Source of the DNA: Eleusine coracana subsp. coracana
Taxonomy: Eukaryota > Streptophyta > Magnoliopsida > Poales > Poaceae
Length of the DNA stretch: 64,000 nt
Assembly (NCBI GenBank): GCA_032690845.1
Contig: CM064427.1
Coordinates: 16,875,501 to 16,939,500 of the forward strand
Direction of reading: 5' to 3'
Below the pieces are notes generated by a model. The model was given only the letters and a program-made list of their open reading frames with translations, had not been told where the DNA came from and ran no database searches. This document shows, piece after piece, positions 23,020-33,549 of the stretch. Each line of letters begins with the position of its first letter. Within the stretch, counting starts at the first letter, position 1. Made by a program: the position numbers and the translations under genes.

Positions 23020-23700
23020 ATTCATAACTTTTTGCTCGAACCACCCCTAGGGCTGTATGAGCACTTTTTCAAAAGATGGTGAAATGTTCTAAAACTTTGG
23101 TAGTCTGACCATTCCTTTTTGAGGCCTGTAAGATACGTTTATGAGCCTATTATCAGAGTAACATCAATCTGTCCACCAAAACGGTTCAGCAAACAAGTTG
23201 AAACTTATAAATTTCACATCTTGAGTTCTATGTATTGGATGGAGGCGTATAAATATGCATTAGAGAGGTATTAAAATTTCCCATATGTTTGATAGTTTAT
23301 TTTTCTTGTTAGACGCATAGAACCCTGATTTACAGTCCCTTCTTGAGACAAACATACGCTCTGTCCAAAGCGGATTTTCAACTATCGACCTGTAACTTGG
23401 AAAATTTATAGCTCCTGAATCTTTTATCCTATGAGGGCATGTAAAGATGCGTTGGAAATGTTAGAAAGTCCTCTACAACTTTGGTATGAACCCGAACGAC
23501 TAGTTTTGCTCTTATAAGGAACAGTTTACATTTTCGTGTTACCTATCGGTGAAGACAGATTCTGCTGGGAGCAGAATTTCAGAAACTGACGATCAACTTA
23601 GAAAATTCATATCTCGTGAAAATTTTATCGGATGAGAGTGTATAAATACTCGTTAAAAAGATATTAAAATTGTCTGCAAGCTTGGTATTTATTGGTTTCC
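23020..23700. repeat. Four degenerate tandem units of about 190 bp
   Basis: Units begin near 23020, 23204, 23396 and 23597. Each runs through an AAATTCATA-like start, a TCC/GGATGAGGG-like middle, GTATAAATA/GTAAAGATG and AAAATTTC/ACAACTTTGGTAT. Divergence is high, so the duplication is old. They lie in the untranslated internal region of the LTR element. No reading frame is kept. Confidence 0.55.
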
Positions 23701-24084
23701 CTGATTCTGCACTTAAGACCATCGTTTTTGCGTTTTAGGAGATGTTGTACATAGAGGGCAGAATTGAAAATGTTATGAAAATTTTGGAAAGTATACTTTT
23801 CGATATTGTAGCAGCCTGGATAGCTACCCATCATCATTACATTTGTTTTCTCTTGCTGAGCTATACTTTTCTATTCAAGGAGCACATTGAACCTCTTTGT
23901 AACTTCCTTGTTCTGTTGTGTGTTCTCCTCAATATCACTATAACTTCTCTTGCCGTCAAAACCTTGATGATCCTCCACTTTAAGCAAAGTATTCAAATAA
24001 TGTCTTTCCCATACATTGCAATATTTTTGCTCAATCGAATAAAAATCATGGTATGAATCAGAAGCATTTATGCAACTCTAGAAG

Positions 24085-24440
24085 ATGCATAAATATAACT
24101 ATGTGCATTGCACCATTGCAGTAAGCTCGCATTGCACCATTTTACATATGCATCACGAATATGCACGAAGCATCATGCATGCACCATATCATGTGCATCA
24201 TATTGCAATCATTCATATGTGCACCTTATACTCATATGCACCATGACATGAACATTTTGCATATGCACCATGCATGACTCATCATGTATGCATCAAGACA
24301 TATGCACCATCACACGTCATTCATATGCAACATGTCATTATGCAAGTGCATCATTGCATATGCTCTACCATCCATGTGCATCGCATCATGCAAGTATGTC
24401 ATGCCCATGAGTTGCACCATAACATTCGGGTAATCAATGG
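24085..24440. repeat. Degenerate ATGCACCAT/CATATGCA repeat field
   Basis: Words such as CATATGCACCAT, CATGCATCAT and TGCACCAT recur about every 12 to 25 bp over roughly 350 bp, rich in the NsiI-like ATGCAT and NdeI-like CATATG palindromes. The ORF across it (24274-24462) is low-complexity His/Met and not a gene. Confidence 0.7.
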
Positions 24441-24947
24441 GGTGCATTCGGATATTCATTAATGGTCAAAATGCGTGAATAACTAATAATATTGAGCAAG
24501 ATGTGATGTTCGATTAACCATGTTGCTGATACAAAAATTTTGTTGGTTGCTCCACAACCACCCTTGCCATTAAGAAGCAACCAAGCGACCCAATTCCTTG
24601 ATGATATATTATATTTGAGTGCCCATTTGATTTGAACCTCTCTGAACTATTGGTCTCGTCCCTTATTGCAATAAATTGTCTATAAGGTTGATTTTCTTGT
24701 TTGTTCGGCCTTATAGAGAACCAAGTTATGGTTCCCTTTTGATAAATTATTGGCCACATGTAATTTTTTATTTTTCCACACCTCTACCTTTGTCGCCTTA
24801 AGTCAGCGAATAGGCACTTCAACATAGAGTTTGATCTCGGTACAAAGCTTTGACTTGTATTATTTGTTGTTATCTTATACCTGTCCATCATGTCAAAAAA
24901 TCCATTTGTTCCACTGCCTTCTAAATAGGACATCCGGGCAGTAGAGT

Positions 24948-25330
24948 CGAGACAAAAGAGCTACGCTGATGAAAGACGTCGTGCTCTCGAGTTTAAGTTG
25001 ACAATCTGGTATAGTGGTTTGAAGTCAGAGAAAACTAGCACCACGCTACAATGACCCGTACTCAATCACTACAAGATGTGGACTCATAGTTTACAAGTTC
25101 CAACCGCCTGCCGCAAAGTAGCACAATAGGGTAGCACCTAACCCTTGCTACAACTGTGGACGTATTGGACACTTCTCTAGGGAGTGTCGTTACCCCAAGA
25201 GGAACACTGATTCTAACCCCCAGAACAACAGCAACAACCGCGGCCAAGACAGGACTGGTCATGTGAACAACACCACCATGGAGAAAATCCCTACGAACCT
25301 ACCGGTCGCAGCTGGTACATGTCCCTACTT
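24948..25330 (+). pseudogene. Scrambled gypsy remnants: integrase C-terminus, then gag zinc knuckle
   Basis: At 24948-25000 the reading SRQKSYADERRRALEFK is the start of the integrase C-terminal domain of chromovirus-like gypsy elements. It breaks off after about 17 residues. Near 25140-25205 another frame reads PCYNCGRIGHFSRECRYPK, a CCHC zinc knuckle (C-x2-C-x4-H-x4-C) that belongs at the end of gag. It is followed by an Asn/Gln-rich tail and ends near 25330. In an intact element gag lies thousands of bases 5' of integrase; here it comes after it, directly before the polypurine tract. A stop (TAG near 25116) lies just before the knuckle. Confidence 0.7.
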
Positions 25331-25415
25331 GAGGCTACACCCTACTAGTTTACTTTTTTTTCAGCAACATGCTCAGAACTTTTCCCCTCCTTTAATCTCG
25401 GGACGAGATTTCTTT

Positions 25416-25427
25416 AAGGGGGGAGGG
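25416..25427 (+). promoter_or_regulatory. Polypurine tract of the LTR element
   Basis: AAGGGGGGAGGG, one base before the 3' LTR. It is preceded by ATCTCGGGACGAGATT, a conserved palindrome found just ahead of the polypurine tract in related elements. It primes plus-strand synthesis. Confidence 0.88.
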
Positions 25428-25428
25428 C

Positions 25429-28400
25429 TGTGACACCCTTGGTGTCATGGAGTCCCAAGAACCCACCCTTAGAACCTTTATCACTAGCATAAGAGCGGGG
25501 AACAAAAATTTGAACTCAATGGGGTCAAATTTGAATCTAATTCAAACAATTTAAATCTCATTTGTACTACAAGTTCTAAAATTATAATAGAACTTACCCC
25601 CACCAAATATATATGTTGCAGGCCATGATCAAGTAGAATTTTGAGAAAATTTCTCAGATTTTTATTCCATCGGTGAATGCCCCAAATAAATGGTAAAAAT
25701 ACCAAAAACATCCTATTTAGAAAATTCCTATTCAAATTTCATCAAGAACTAATAATAGTTAGCATTTTTGTAAAATCGAGAATAATATGTGGAGCCTGCC
25801 ATATTTTTGGTTCACCTTGGTTGGTTCCAAATTAATTCGCACAAAAATATCAAATACAACCGGCTGTCCAGGTTTAGAAAATTAAATGAAAAAGAATATC
25901 CCTCATGGGACCCACCTGTCAACCATAGTGAGAAAGCACATCTGGGCACCCCGCGCTCGCCCCGCTCGCGCGTTGCCGCGTGGCCGCTGGCGTACAGCCA
26001 ACGACCATTGCCACGGATCGACTCCCCTACCAGCCTCCCGACATCTCCTCTATCTCTCTCTCCCGGTCGGAACATGCTCCCCAACCCCACCCCCCCCCCC
26101 CCCCCCCCACATTTTCCCCTCGCCCTCATTTCTCTCTTGCCGAGTGCTGCACCCGCAATTGCCGCTCGGAGTAGGAGCCCGTCGCGCCGATGCCTCGCTG
26201 CACGAGCTGCCTCACCGAGCACCCCCGGACCTCCTCCCCGACACCTTCAGTCTTCGTGCGGAGCTGCATTTCCTCTTCCACACCGAGCCGCCACCAATCG
26301 TAGGTTTCTTCTCTGCCTCCGATGACCTCTCCGCCACCTCGCACACCCTCTCTGGTGAGCCTCTGACCGATTGCTCGCACATGCATACGGGTTCCAACCC
26401 AACTCACCTCTCCGACCTCACTCAGCTCGCGCTCCTATAGATCTGCCGCGGGAACGCCGTTGCCGACCACCGTCACCCGTCGGCGCTCCTCGCCGACCAA
26501 GCTAGGTGAGCAGCATTGTGTTTCTCCCACACGCCGCTCAACCCCCCCCCCCCCCCCCCCCCCCCCGCCTCCCAGCCACATTCCAGCTCGCTTCGAGCAC
26601 CGCCGTTGCCCTAGCCACCGGCCTTGCCCCCTACCCCCCCCCCCACCCGTCACGCGTGGCCAGAGCGCCGCCGCGCATGCGCTCGTCTCGGCCGAGCTGG
26701 CCTATGGGCCAGGCAGGCCAATAGGCCGCGCCCCGCCTAGGCCAGATCTGGCCCACAAGCCCCTCCCCCGTGTGGGCTTCTGTCCGCTGGACTGCTGGAA
26801 TGAGGCCGACACGAATTAAATGGATTTTTCTCAATTTATCAATTCTAGAAAATGGTCCAACATTGCAAAATGCATAATAAAATAAATACTGCAAATTTCG
26901 GGGTAGAATAAATTTCAGTAGGCTCCTCTTGGCATGCAATATTTAAGAAAAATACTAAAGCCCTTTGCATATTAGGGTTTTTATCCAAATTAAATTAATT
27001 GTGCAATACACTTAATAATTCATAACTAATTCTCTGTAATTTATAAATTAATGAACTTTGGTATTTAACCCTGGGTTGTCGGGCCTAATCATTGTGCATA
27101 GTCACACCTGATAATTCTCTGTATATTAGTCACCATTAATTAATTAACCCTTTATCTTGTTTTATTTATTAAATACATTAATGGCTCATTGCATGTATGT
27201 GCAAGTTGGCAAGTAATCCACTCGTCCCATGTTTTAGTTAGAGTAATTCACCCATGTTCATGTGACCTCCAGAACCATGCTAAAATGTTATTTACTTCTA
27301 AGACTCGGTAATTCGTAAACGCTATAAAGGCGGGGTAACAACTTAACGTGCGACAACACCCCCGTTCACTACTACATGCCACATCATTCTATTTACGTAT
27401 TTGTTCAAGAAGTGTCATGAATCTTCTCTCATGCACATCATCGTATTTGCATCATGTAGATCACGAGCTGAACCACGTGGAGGCAGAACAGGAGCAGGAT
27501 CCAGAAGGACCCAGTAGTGTTTCGTCGGACCAGGAGCAGGCTCAAGGCAAGCTACGGTGCATCCCACCAAGTTTTAACCTTTTTATTTTCTCACCAGTTA
27601 GGAATGTAGGCTTGCCTGTGCATTAAGTTTATAGGAGTTGTTTGAAACCTACTATTGCAGTAGGTTCTCTTTACCCGATGATAGCCTCGGAACGGTAGTC
27701 GCTCTGCTTAATCTAGGACGATTATTCTCGAGTGGTATGGAGACCACTCGTAGACTAGGAAATATTATTACGAGAGAATGATATCGGCTGAAGGAAAGTT
27801 TGGATGAGATGACAATGAAGACCGGACGGGCAACTAGGTGGAAAGGGAGGGAGAACTTTTCTTCAAGGAGGTAGCCCTGTTCGAGTCACCTAAGGCTACA
27901 CGTCGTGTACGGCCTATGAGGTCAAGTTTGAACGTACTGTTTACATGCTAGAGTTATGGGTCCAGTAAACTCATGTAGCTACGACTACTGCTTGGTCGGA
28001 AGATACCCTACTCTATTGTTTGGTGGAACTAGGGCTGAGAGGAGGAAGCAATCCACCCACGGATGGCGGTACGGGACGCATCGCGTTGGAGGACCCTTCT
28101 AGGGGGAGCCAGGCCCGAAATACCTTGCGGTACCATATGCAAAAGGTTGCTCCATGCGGTTTCCATGAAGCGCGTATGGATCGTGCAAGCAGGTTTCTCC
28201 TGCAGGATGTAAATCAATTCGAGTCGCTACCCCTCACAGTAACGAGTACTACTTGATCGCTGCTCCAGAATGTTGTTGGAAGCCATTAATATGATAAATA
28301 GGTTCAATATTGTTGTATGGAATTTTTATTAATTGTATTCCAACCATGATTGTTGTAGTTATAGTGCAAACTAAATTTATTACTTTGCATGTCAACTTAA

Positions 28401-28933
28401 CCTGCTGCTAAAACTTGAAAACTAAGGATCCACACTTAGGCTGGCTTTTTGGCAACAAAAATCCTACCCTTAGCTTGTGCATGTCTAGGAGTCGGCTGTA
28501 GATGGCCATTTTGACGGGTTAGTCTTGCTGACTATTAGTTGCTCAGGGCGTAGCTCTTTGTTGTTTTTCATATGATTAGGGTGGCCAGTTTCTCGACTTT
28601 TGGAACGTTGAGTGGGAATCCTGCAGTTCATAGGATGAGTACTTTGTTGCTTCACCGGATCTACTTCTATGTATTGTCATGAGAGGACGGATGTATCTTA
28701 AGTATTTCGTCAAACCATTTCATTTGTTGTTGAACTATTTCGCTTCTGCACTTTTAAAACTCTGATTTGTAATTTACATTCGGATTTATATAAAACTCTC
28801 TACTCTATCTATGTTCTTATTGCAACTATATTATTTCTGTCATGTGTTGTACTATTGGGTGACACAGCGTGTGTCGCCACCCGAGAAAGATCCTGGAACG
28901 GAATCGTCTCCGTGATAAGGCGGTTCTGTTACA
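25429..28933 (+). mobile_element. 3' LTR of the 18949-28933 element
   Basis: Begins TGTGACACCCTTGGTGTCAT and ends GGCGGTTCTGTTACA, followed by the target duplication AATGC. Contains C-rich runs at 26088-26110 and 26540-26567. A short ORF-like stretch (27470-27620) with an acidic run reading EQEQDPEGPSS then IPPSFNLF is also present, in altered form, in the other LTR copies. Confidence 0.9.
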
Positions 28934-29035
28934 AATGCTCACCACAAAGGAACGCATGCACGAGATTGGCTGAAAGCAAGGTAAAAAACACATTGATGGG
29001 TGAGCTCACACGTTCTATGGGTTTCTGAGATATAT

Positions 29036-29137
29036 GGGCTCCCCATTGTCTTTGCAATTGACTCGGCACGCCTTGCCCAATTGCTTGTGAATGACGATGT
29101 TGTCTTCAGCCACAGAACGGTTGGCCGTGAAGAATGA
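29036..29137 (+). pseudogene. Possible captured gene fragment (P450-like wording, weak)
   Basis: One frame reads GLPIVFAIDSARLAQLLVND, then DVVFSHRTVG, and stops at 29135. The pattern of a hydrophobic strand, a D/S-AxLA-x2-L helix and an F-x-x-R ending resembles the N-terminal part of plant cytochrome P450s, but it is too short to be sure. It lies inside the Helitron, where captured exons are expected. The minus strand also has an ORF over it (29015-29221), so the sense strand is uncertain. Confidence 0.25.
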
Positions 29138-29535
29138 GACATCGGACACACGGAGGTTGGGCTGGATGCATGCTTTCCTGCTATGGATGGAAAACCTATT
29201 GGTTACAATCATCTGTATCAACTGATCAACCTTTGAAGTCTGGAGGAGGCAAACGAGGTAGCCCTCAACGATTTGCCCTTAATTTAGCATGTGTGATTTT
29301 TATCATCTATCGTGTTTTTGCTGTGTGGTGGATATTATTTCACTGTTTTTCAACAGTTACTAACTGCATGCAGCTAAGTGATCCGACCGTTGTTCGCTTG
29401 AGCTACTGCTGCAGGAATAGAAACGCTTGGAGCTACTGCTATTACTAAATGTTGAAGGAGAGACTCACATCTAACAGCTTAAACTATGGTTGCTAATATG
29501 TGTTGTAGGTAGCTAATAAGACCACTGCATGTGTG

Positions 29536-29726
29536 CAGTGGCGAGGCCAGCCTAGGAGCTGAGGGTGGACCGAAAGTTAAAGGATGGGCCAGAAAGGTGA
29601 AAAATGCAAAGGGAAAAATAAAAAAAAACTATACTGTAGCAATTGCTACAGTGCTAAAAACCACTTCTAAGCTAAATGTGGGGGTGGACCGTGGCCCACC
29701 TGGCCTAGCCGTTAGACTCGCCACTG
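29536..29726. mobile_element. hAT-type MITE
   Basis: 191 bp with terminal inverted repeats CAGTGGCGAG / CTCGCCACTG and a perfect 8-bp target duplication CATGTGTG (29528-29535 and 29727-29734). The CAGTGGCG terminus and 8-bp duplication are typical of hAT elements. It is nested in the Helitron. It contains its own small inverted repeat TACTGTAGCAATTGCTACAG near 29633. Confidence 0.92.
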
Positions 29727-30406
29727 CATGTGTGCATAACTGCAATGCGTAATGCCTAGGACCCTAGGTATAGTCTTAGACCCTGAATTTCCTGATTAGG
29801 TTTTGGTTGAAGCCCTGAAAATCATACCTGAGATGTAAAGTTTAGGCTGTGTCCGGTCCATTATTACCCATGTTTATAGTCGCCATTAATTAGGAAGTAT
29901 AGTAGGATTAGTAGGGAAAGACAGACAACATAAAAAATTCTGAAAACCAAATTATCCAGGTCATACGCTGTTTTTTTTTCTACAGTTAATTTGAGTTTTA
30001 GCCTTAACCATACCATCCATTTGTTTTTTGTCTGTTATTATTGCATCAGATTTCAACTTCAGCTGGGCCAACTACACTAACAGAATTGTGGTTGTCATTG
30101 TACATATCTGCATAAACATTGGATTTACAATCTTCGAGAAAAATTTGGATTTACACCTAGAATGAGATGATTTTCTAATAAAAAATATGTATGGCATGGA
30201 CAGTATCAAGATTGTTGTAGGAACCATAAAGGAAGGGGAGAGGATGGATCTAACATGGTAGAAAAAAACATTTGAGGAAGGTGAAAGAACATAAAAGAGA
30301 TTTTGAGAGCAAATGAGACAGAAGAGTCGAAAACCTTACACACTGTTTGCTTATAAGAATAAATTTGTTTTTTTTAACCCATAGCAACGCACAGGGACTT
30401 TGCTAG

Positions 30407-31027
30407 TGTAGTATAATTTTTGTGATTTGTGCTGCATCAGCAAGTCGGTCATATTATTTAATTGTTGAAGCAAGTTTTTTTTTTAAGAATTAAATCTAAG
30501 CAATATGTTGTGATAAGAGGCGCTACCTTTATTGCGAACATCATTGGTCTGTTTCTTATATACTACTCCCTCCGTCCAAGAATATAAGCATTTCTAGCTT
30601 TAGTCAAAGTCAAATATTTTAAACTTTGACTGATATTATCTCTAAAAATAAATAGTTATAAATATAAAGAGTTGCATATTATGAAAGTTGCTTTTAAGAT
30701 GAATCTAGAAACATCTTTTATACTTTATCAATCATCGTAACATTTTTTCTATTGATAGTTAAAGTTAAAATTATTTGACTTTGATCAAACCCAGAAATGC
30801 ATATATTCTTAGACAGAGGTAGTACTATTGAGCTTATATTACGGTTTGGCCTCGTCAGTTTTTCCTGAATCTAGCACAATGTATATTGAGAAGCATCAAT
30901 ATTTTTTTCTGATGATATTTAGTGCCATTCTTACCGTACCTACAGATATGTACTTACATCCTCAATTTGAAAAGGAAAAGAAAACTGTTTGTAGCGATAC
31001 ATGTCAAATTTTGAACTACCTTTCTTT
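30407..31027. repeat. F-box array flank, paralogous to 16806-17156
   Basis: Continues the array flank interrupted by the Helitron (GTAGTATAAT, TGATTTGTGCTGCATCAGCAAGT, GATAAGAGGCGCTACC, ATTTAGTGCCATTCTTACC all have partners at 16806-17060). It differs from the partner mainly by the Stowaway MITE. No gene is seen. Confidence 0.8.
30566..30822. mobile_element. Stowaway-like MITE
   Basis: 257 bp, left end CTCCCTCCGTCC, right end GACAGAGGTAG, TA on each side. The empty paralogous site is TATACTATACTATTGAG at 16959-16975. Internal CTTTGACT and AGTCAAAGTCAAA are typical of this MITE family. Confidence 0.85.
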
Positions 31028-31400
31028 CACTACCGGAAAACCTAAATTTGTCGTGTGCCGCAACCTTCACCGTGTGTTTTTTGTCGAGCACATGGCGAAA
31101 AGGTCCTTTGCCGTATGTCTTTCTCAAGACTCAAGACGAATATGAGACACACGGCAAATCAGTTGTTTGCCGTGTGCCCCCAAAGCCACACACGGCGAAG
31201 ATCAGGTTTGCCGTGTGCCAGGCACCCTGACACACGGCGAAACCCCGTCCGTCAGGCTAAGCACCGTGCCAGCGGCCGCCCGTTAGCTTTGCCATGTCCT
31301 AGGGCAATGGCACACGGCAAAAACATATCTTCGCCGTGTGCCCCTTTCCTGGCACACAGCAAATACCTCTATTTGTCATGTGCTAACGTGTGGCACACGG

Positions 31401-33549
31401 GATATCAGGAAAAAAATTCTCTAATTTATCTCAAACCTTTTCTCTGGTCAAGTCATATTGCTTGGTACCCTATGTTCAAATTTGGGACATTTTTCCCTCT
31501 GTTTACTACTTTTGCTAATTTTATTTCATTCAAAAGATTTTTTTGGTCTAAGTTAAATTTCAACTGTAAGTGCATAAAATAATAAAATAAAATTAGTAAA
31601 AAATAATATTCATGATGTTGAGGCTAGAATAAGGTCTTTTGCAGTATTTGAAATGAAATTTTTAAAATCAAAGTCACGAAACATTAAAACAAACATAGAG
31701 TCAAATAGTATTTAAATTATATAAAATTCAAAAATTCATGAGATTTTACCGTATATCCTTTTATCATAAATGAAGTCTATGATAAATTGTTAAGCTAGTT
31801 TTGCATAACTTGTCATGTATGATGCTTACAAACCGAAGGTTCTCCGAAAAAGTTCAATAGAGAATAGAGAAGATGTGGTCAGATTCATAGATGCAGCAAC
31901 ATTTGAATTAGAATTACACTTCAATACTTATTATATACACACCGAATGCTTCTGTTTAATTTTTGATAATTTTTTGGATTCATATGATAATTTTCAAAAA
32001 TTAACTGCAACTATACCATTTTAATTTGTATAAATTGAATTCCTTGTAAAAGTACATGAAATAATAGAATTTTGTGTGTGTCAAGTTTTTTTCATTTAAT
32101 TAAGGCCTTATTTGGGCTTTTAAAAGAAAGTAGAATATTGTAATAGTGAAAGAAGAGGCATGGTAAAAATTTAAAATATATTAGGTTTGCCATGTGCCAT
32201 ATTGGTGGCAGCAAAGGAAACGTTTGTTGTGTGCCCTAGATCTTGGCACATGGCAAATCGGTTGGAACTTAGCTTCGTAACGGTCGGCTCCATCATCCAT
32301 CTCCCACACTCTCACACACACACTCCCGAGCTCCCGCCGCCCGCCGGTACCGCCGCCGCCGCCCAAGCTCTCGCGGCAAGTCGGACCGCTGCCGTCGGCC
32401 GAGCTCCAGCCGCCTGCTGCCCGAGCTCCCGCCGCCGCCGCCCGCCAAAGCTCCCCCGACCAGTCCTTGCCCAGCCCGTGTCGCCCCACCTCGCCGCCTG
32501 CACCCTGCCCGGGGCTCACCTCGACCTCGATGCCCCGCCCAGCGCCCTCACCCCGGCCGGGGCTCGCCCCGACCTTGACCCCCCCCCCCCTCCTCATGCG
32601 CCCGATCCCCTGCCAGAACTCGGCCTACGCCCGTCACTGCCCCCGGCGCCCCGGCCTAAGCTCCCCGCCCGCGGTGCCTCCCCCGACCTCAACGCCCGCG
32701 GTACCTCCCCCGACCTCGACACCGTGGTGCTGCCCCTGCCCCGCCCCCGTCCACTCTCAACTCCCTCGACGATGTCGCTTATGTCATCGCGGTGAGAATG
32801 CAGCAGCGATGCCTTGGTGCTTTTGGTTATTTGTTTAAAATGGTGAAATGAGGATAAATAGATGCAAGTGTAGTTATTCTTTTCAGTGATTTGTGGTAGC
32901 AAATGATGATATTTAGAGAATCCACAATTGAAACAATTAAGAGATATAGGGAAATAAATATGCTAAACAATTGGATGTGGTTGTCGGCCATTAAGACGTT
33001 GTTTTGTTGTAGGTGCTACCAAAATTTGCCTCGGTCACTAATATGTTATTCATTTTCTTGCAGAGGGGGGCTCCTTCTTGACGTCACTTGGCATAGTAGC
33101 AAGCTGACGCATACAAGACCCCTGTTTTGATATCATGTTCATAGGTCACGTAACCTAGTTAGTTGTCTCCCGTTCGAAAGAGATACGGTTGGAAATATGC
33201 ATTTATTTGCATATCTATAACCGTATCTGTTTCAAATTGTCCATGTTTTTCGGACAGCTCGCGGATATGTAGATGGGCTTAGTTTTCATGCTCCACCCGT
33301 ATCCGAGATAGAGTTTCGGCATCACCCCCTTGTTGTTTTCTAGATACACAATCTCCTCACAAGGACGTATATTTGGAGAACAGCAGGGAGGTGCTACCAA
33401 AATTCTATCTCGGATAGGGGTGGAGTATGGAAACTATCCCATCTACACATCCGCGAGTGGGATTAGGACCTATCCTCAACTAGTATACTGTGATAGGCAT
33501 CATGTAGATGTAATTAATTTTTATAACACCGATTGCTATGTTAAAGGAT
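31401..33549. other. Left non-coding part of the CACTA element with a GC-rich, proline-coding island
   Basis: 31400-32160 is AT-rich with nothing recognisable. 32160-32265 repeats the subterminal motif (TTTGCCATGTGCC, TTGGCACATGGCAAA). 32270-32795 is strongly GC-rich and CpG-rich; the longest ORF (32187-32795) is Pro/Ala/Arg-rich with no domain. It could be a leader exon of the transposase gene or captured host promoter DNA. 32800-33549 is AT-rich without a clear gene. Confidence 0.45.

Larger units (their letters stand above)
18949..28933 (+). mobile_element. Long-LTR Ty3/gypsy element, complete ends but internally gutted
   Basis: It is 9985 bp with LTRs of 3323 and 3505 bp, TG...CA ends and a 5-bp target duplication AATGC (18944-18948 and 28934-28938). 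A methionine-tRNA-type primer site follows the 5' LTR and a polypurine tract precedes the 3' LTR. The internal 3157 bp lack protease, RT and RNase H. Only an integrase C-terminal scrap and a gag zinc knuckle remain, in the wrong order. It therefore moved, if at all, with proteins from a relative. The integrase scrap and long LTRs suggest the Del/Tekay chromovirus group (inference). It is nested in the Helitron. Confidence 0.92.
18148..30406 (+). mobile_element. Non-autonomous Helitron, swollen by a nested LTR retrotransposon
   Basis: The 5' end is TCTCTACACCTTATTAAG. The 3' end has the grass Helitron signature CCCATAGCAACGCACAGGG (imperfect hairpin) and then GCTAG. It sits between host A (18147) and T (30407) with no target duplication, as Helitrons do. 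The uninserted paralogous site is at 16801-16820 (AACAATGTAGTATAAT). Without the LTR element and its target duplication it is about 2.27 kb. No Rep/helicase is seen. It carries exon-like bits, such as an ATG with a hydrophobic start (MEAFLFAIFIK, 18405) and the fragment at 29036-29137, which suggests captured gene pieces. It also contains a hAT MITE (29536-29726). Confidence 0.82.

Noticed and set aside
23742..24056. 104-aa ORF that looks like a membrane protein
   Set aside because: AT-rich DNA gives hydrophobic residues by composition. It has no homologue I recognise and sits in the non-coding internal part of a retroelement.
24085..24440. CRISPR-like array in the ATGCACCAT field
   Set aside because: No constant repeat or spacer length, and the DNA is a plant nuclear retroelement.
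31028..31400. Subterminal repeats read as ORFs (31055-31582)
   Set aside because: The open frame is made by the CACTA subterminal motifs and breaks in other elements; binding sites, not coding.
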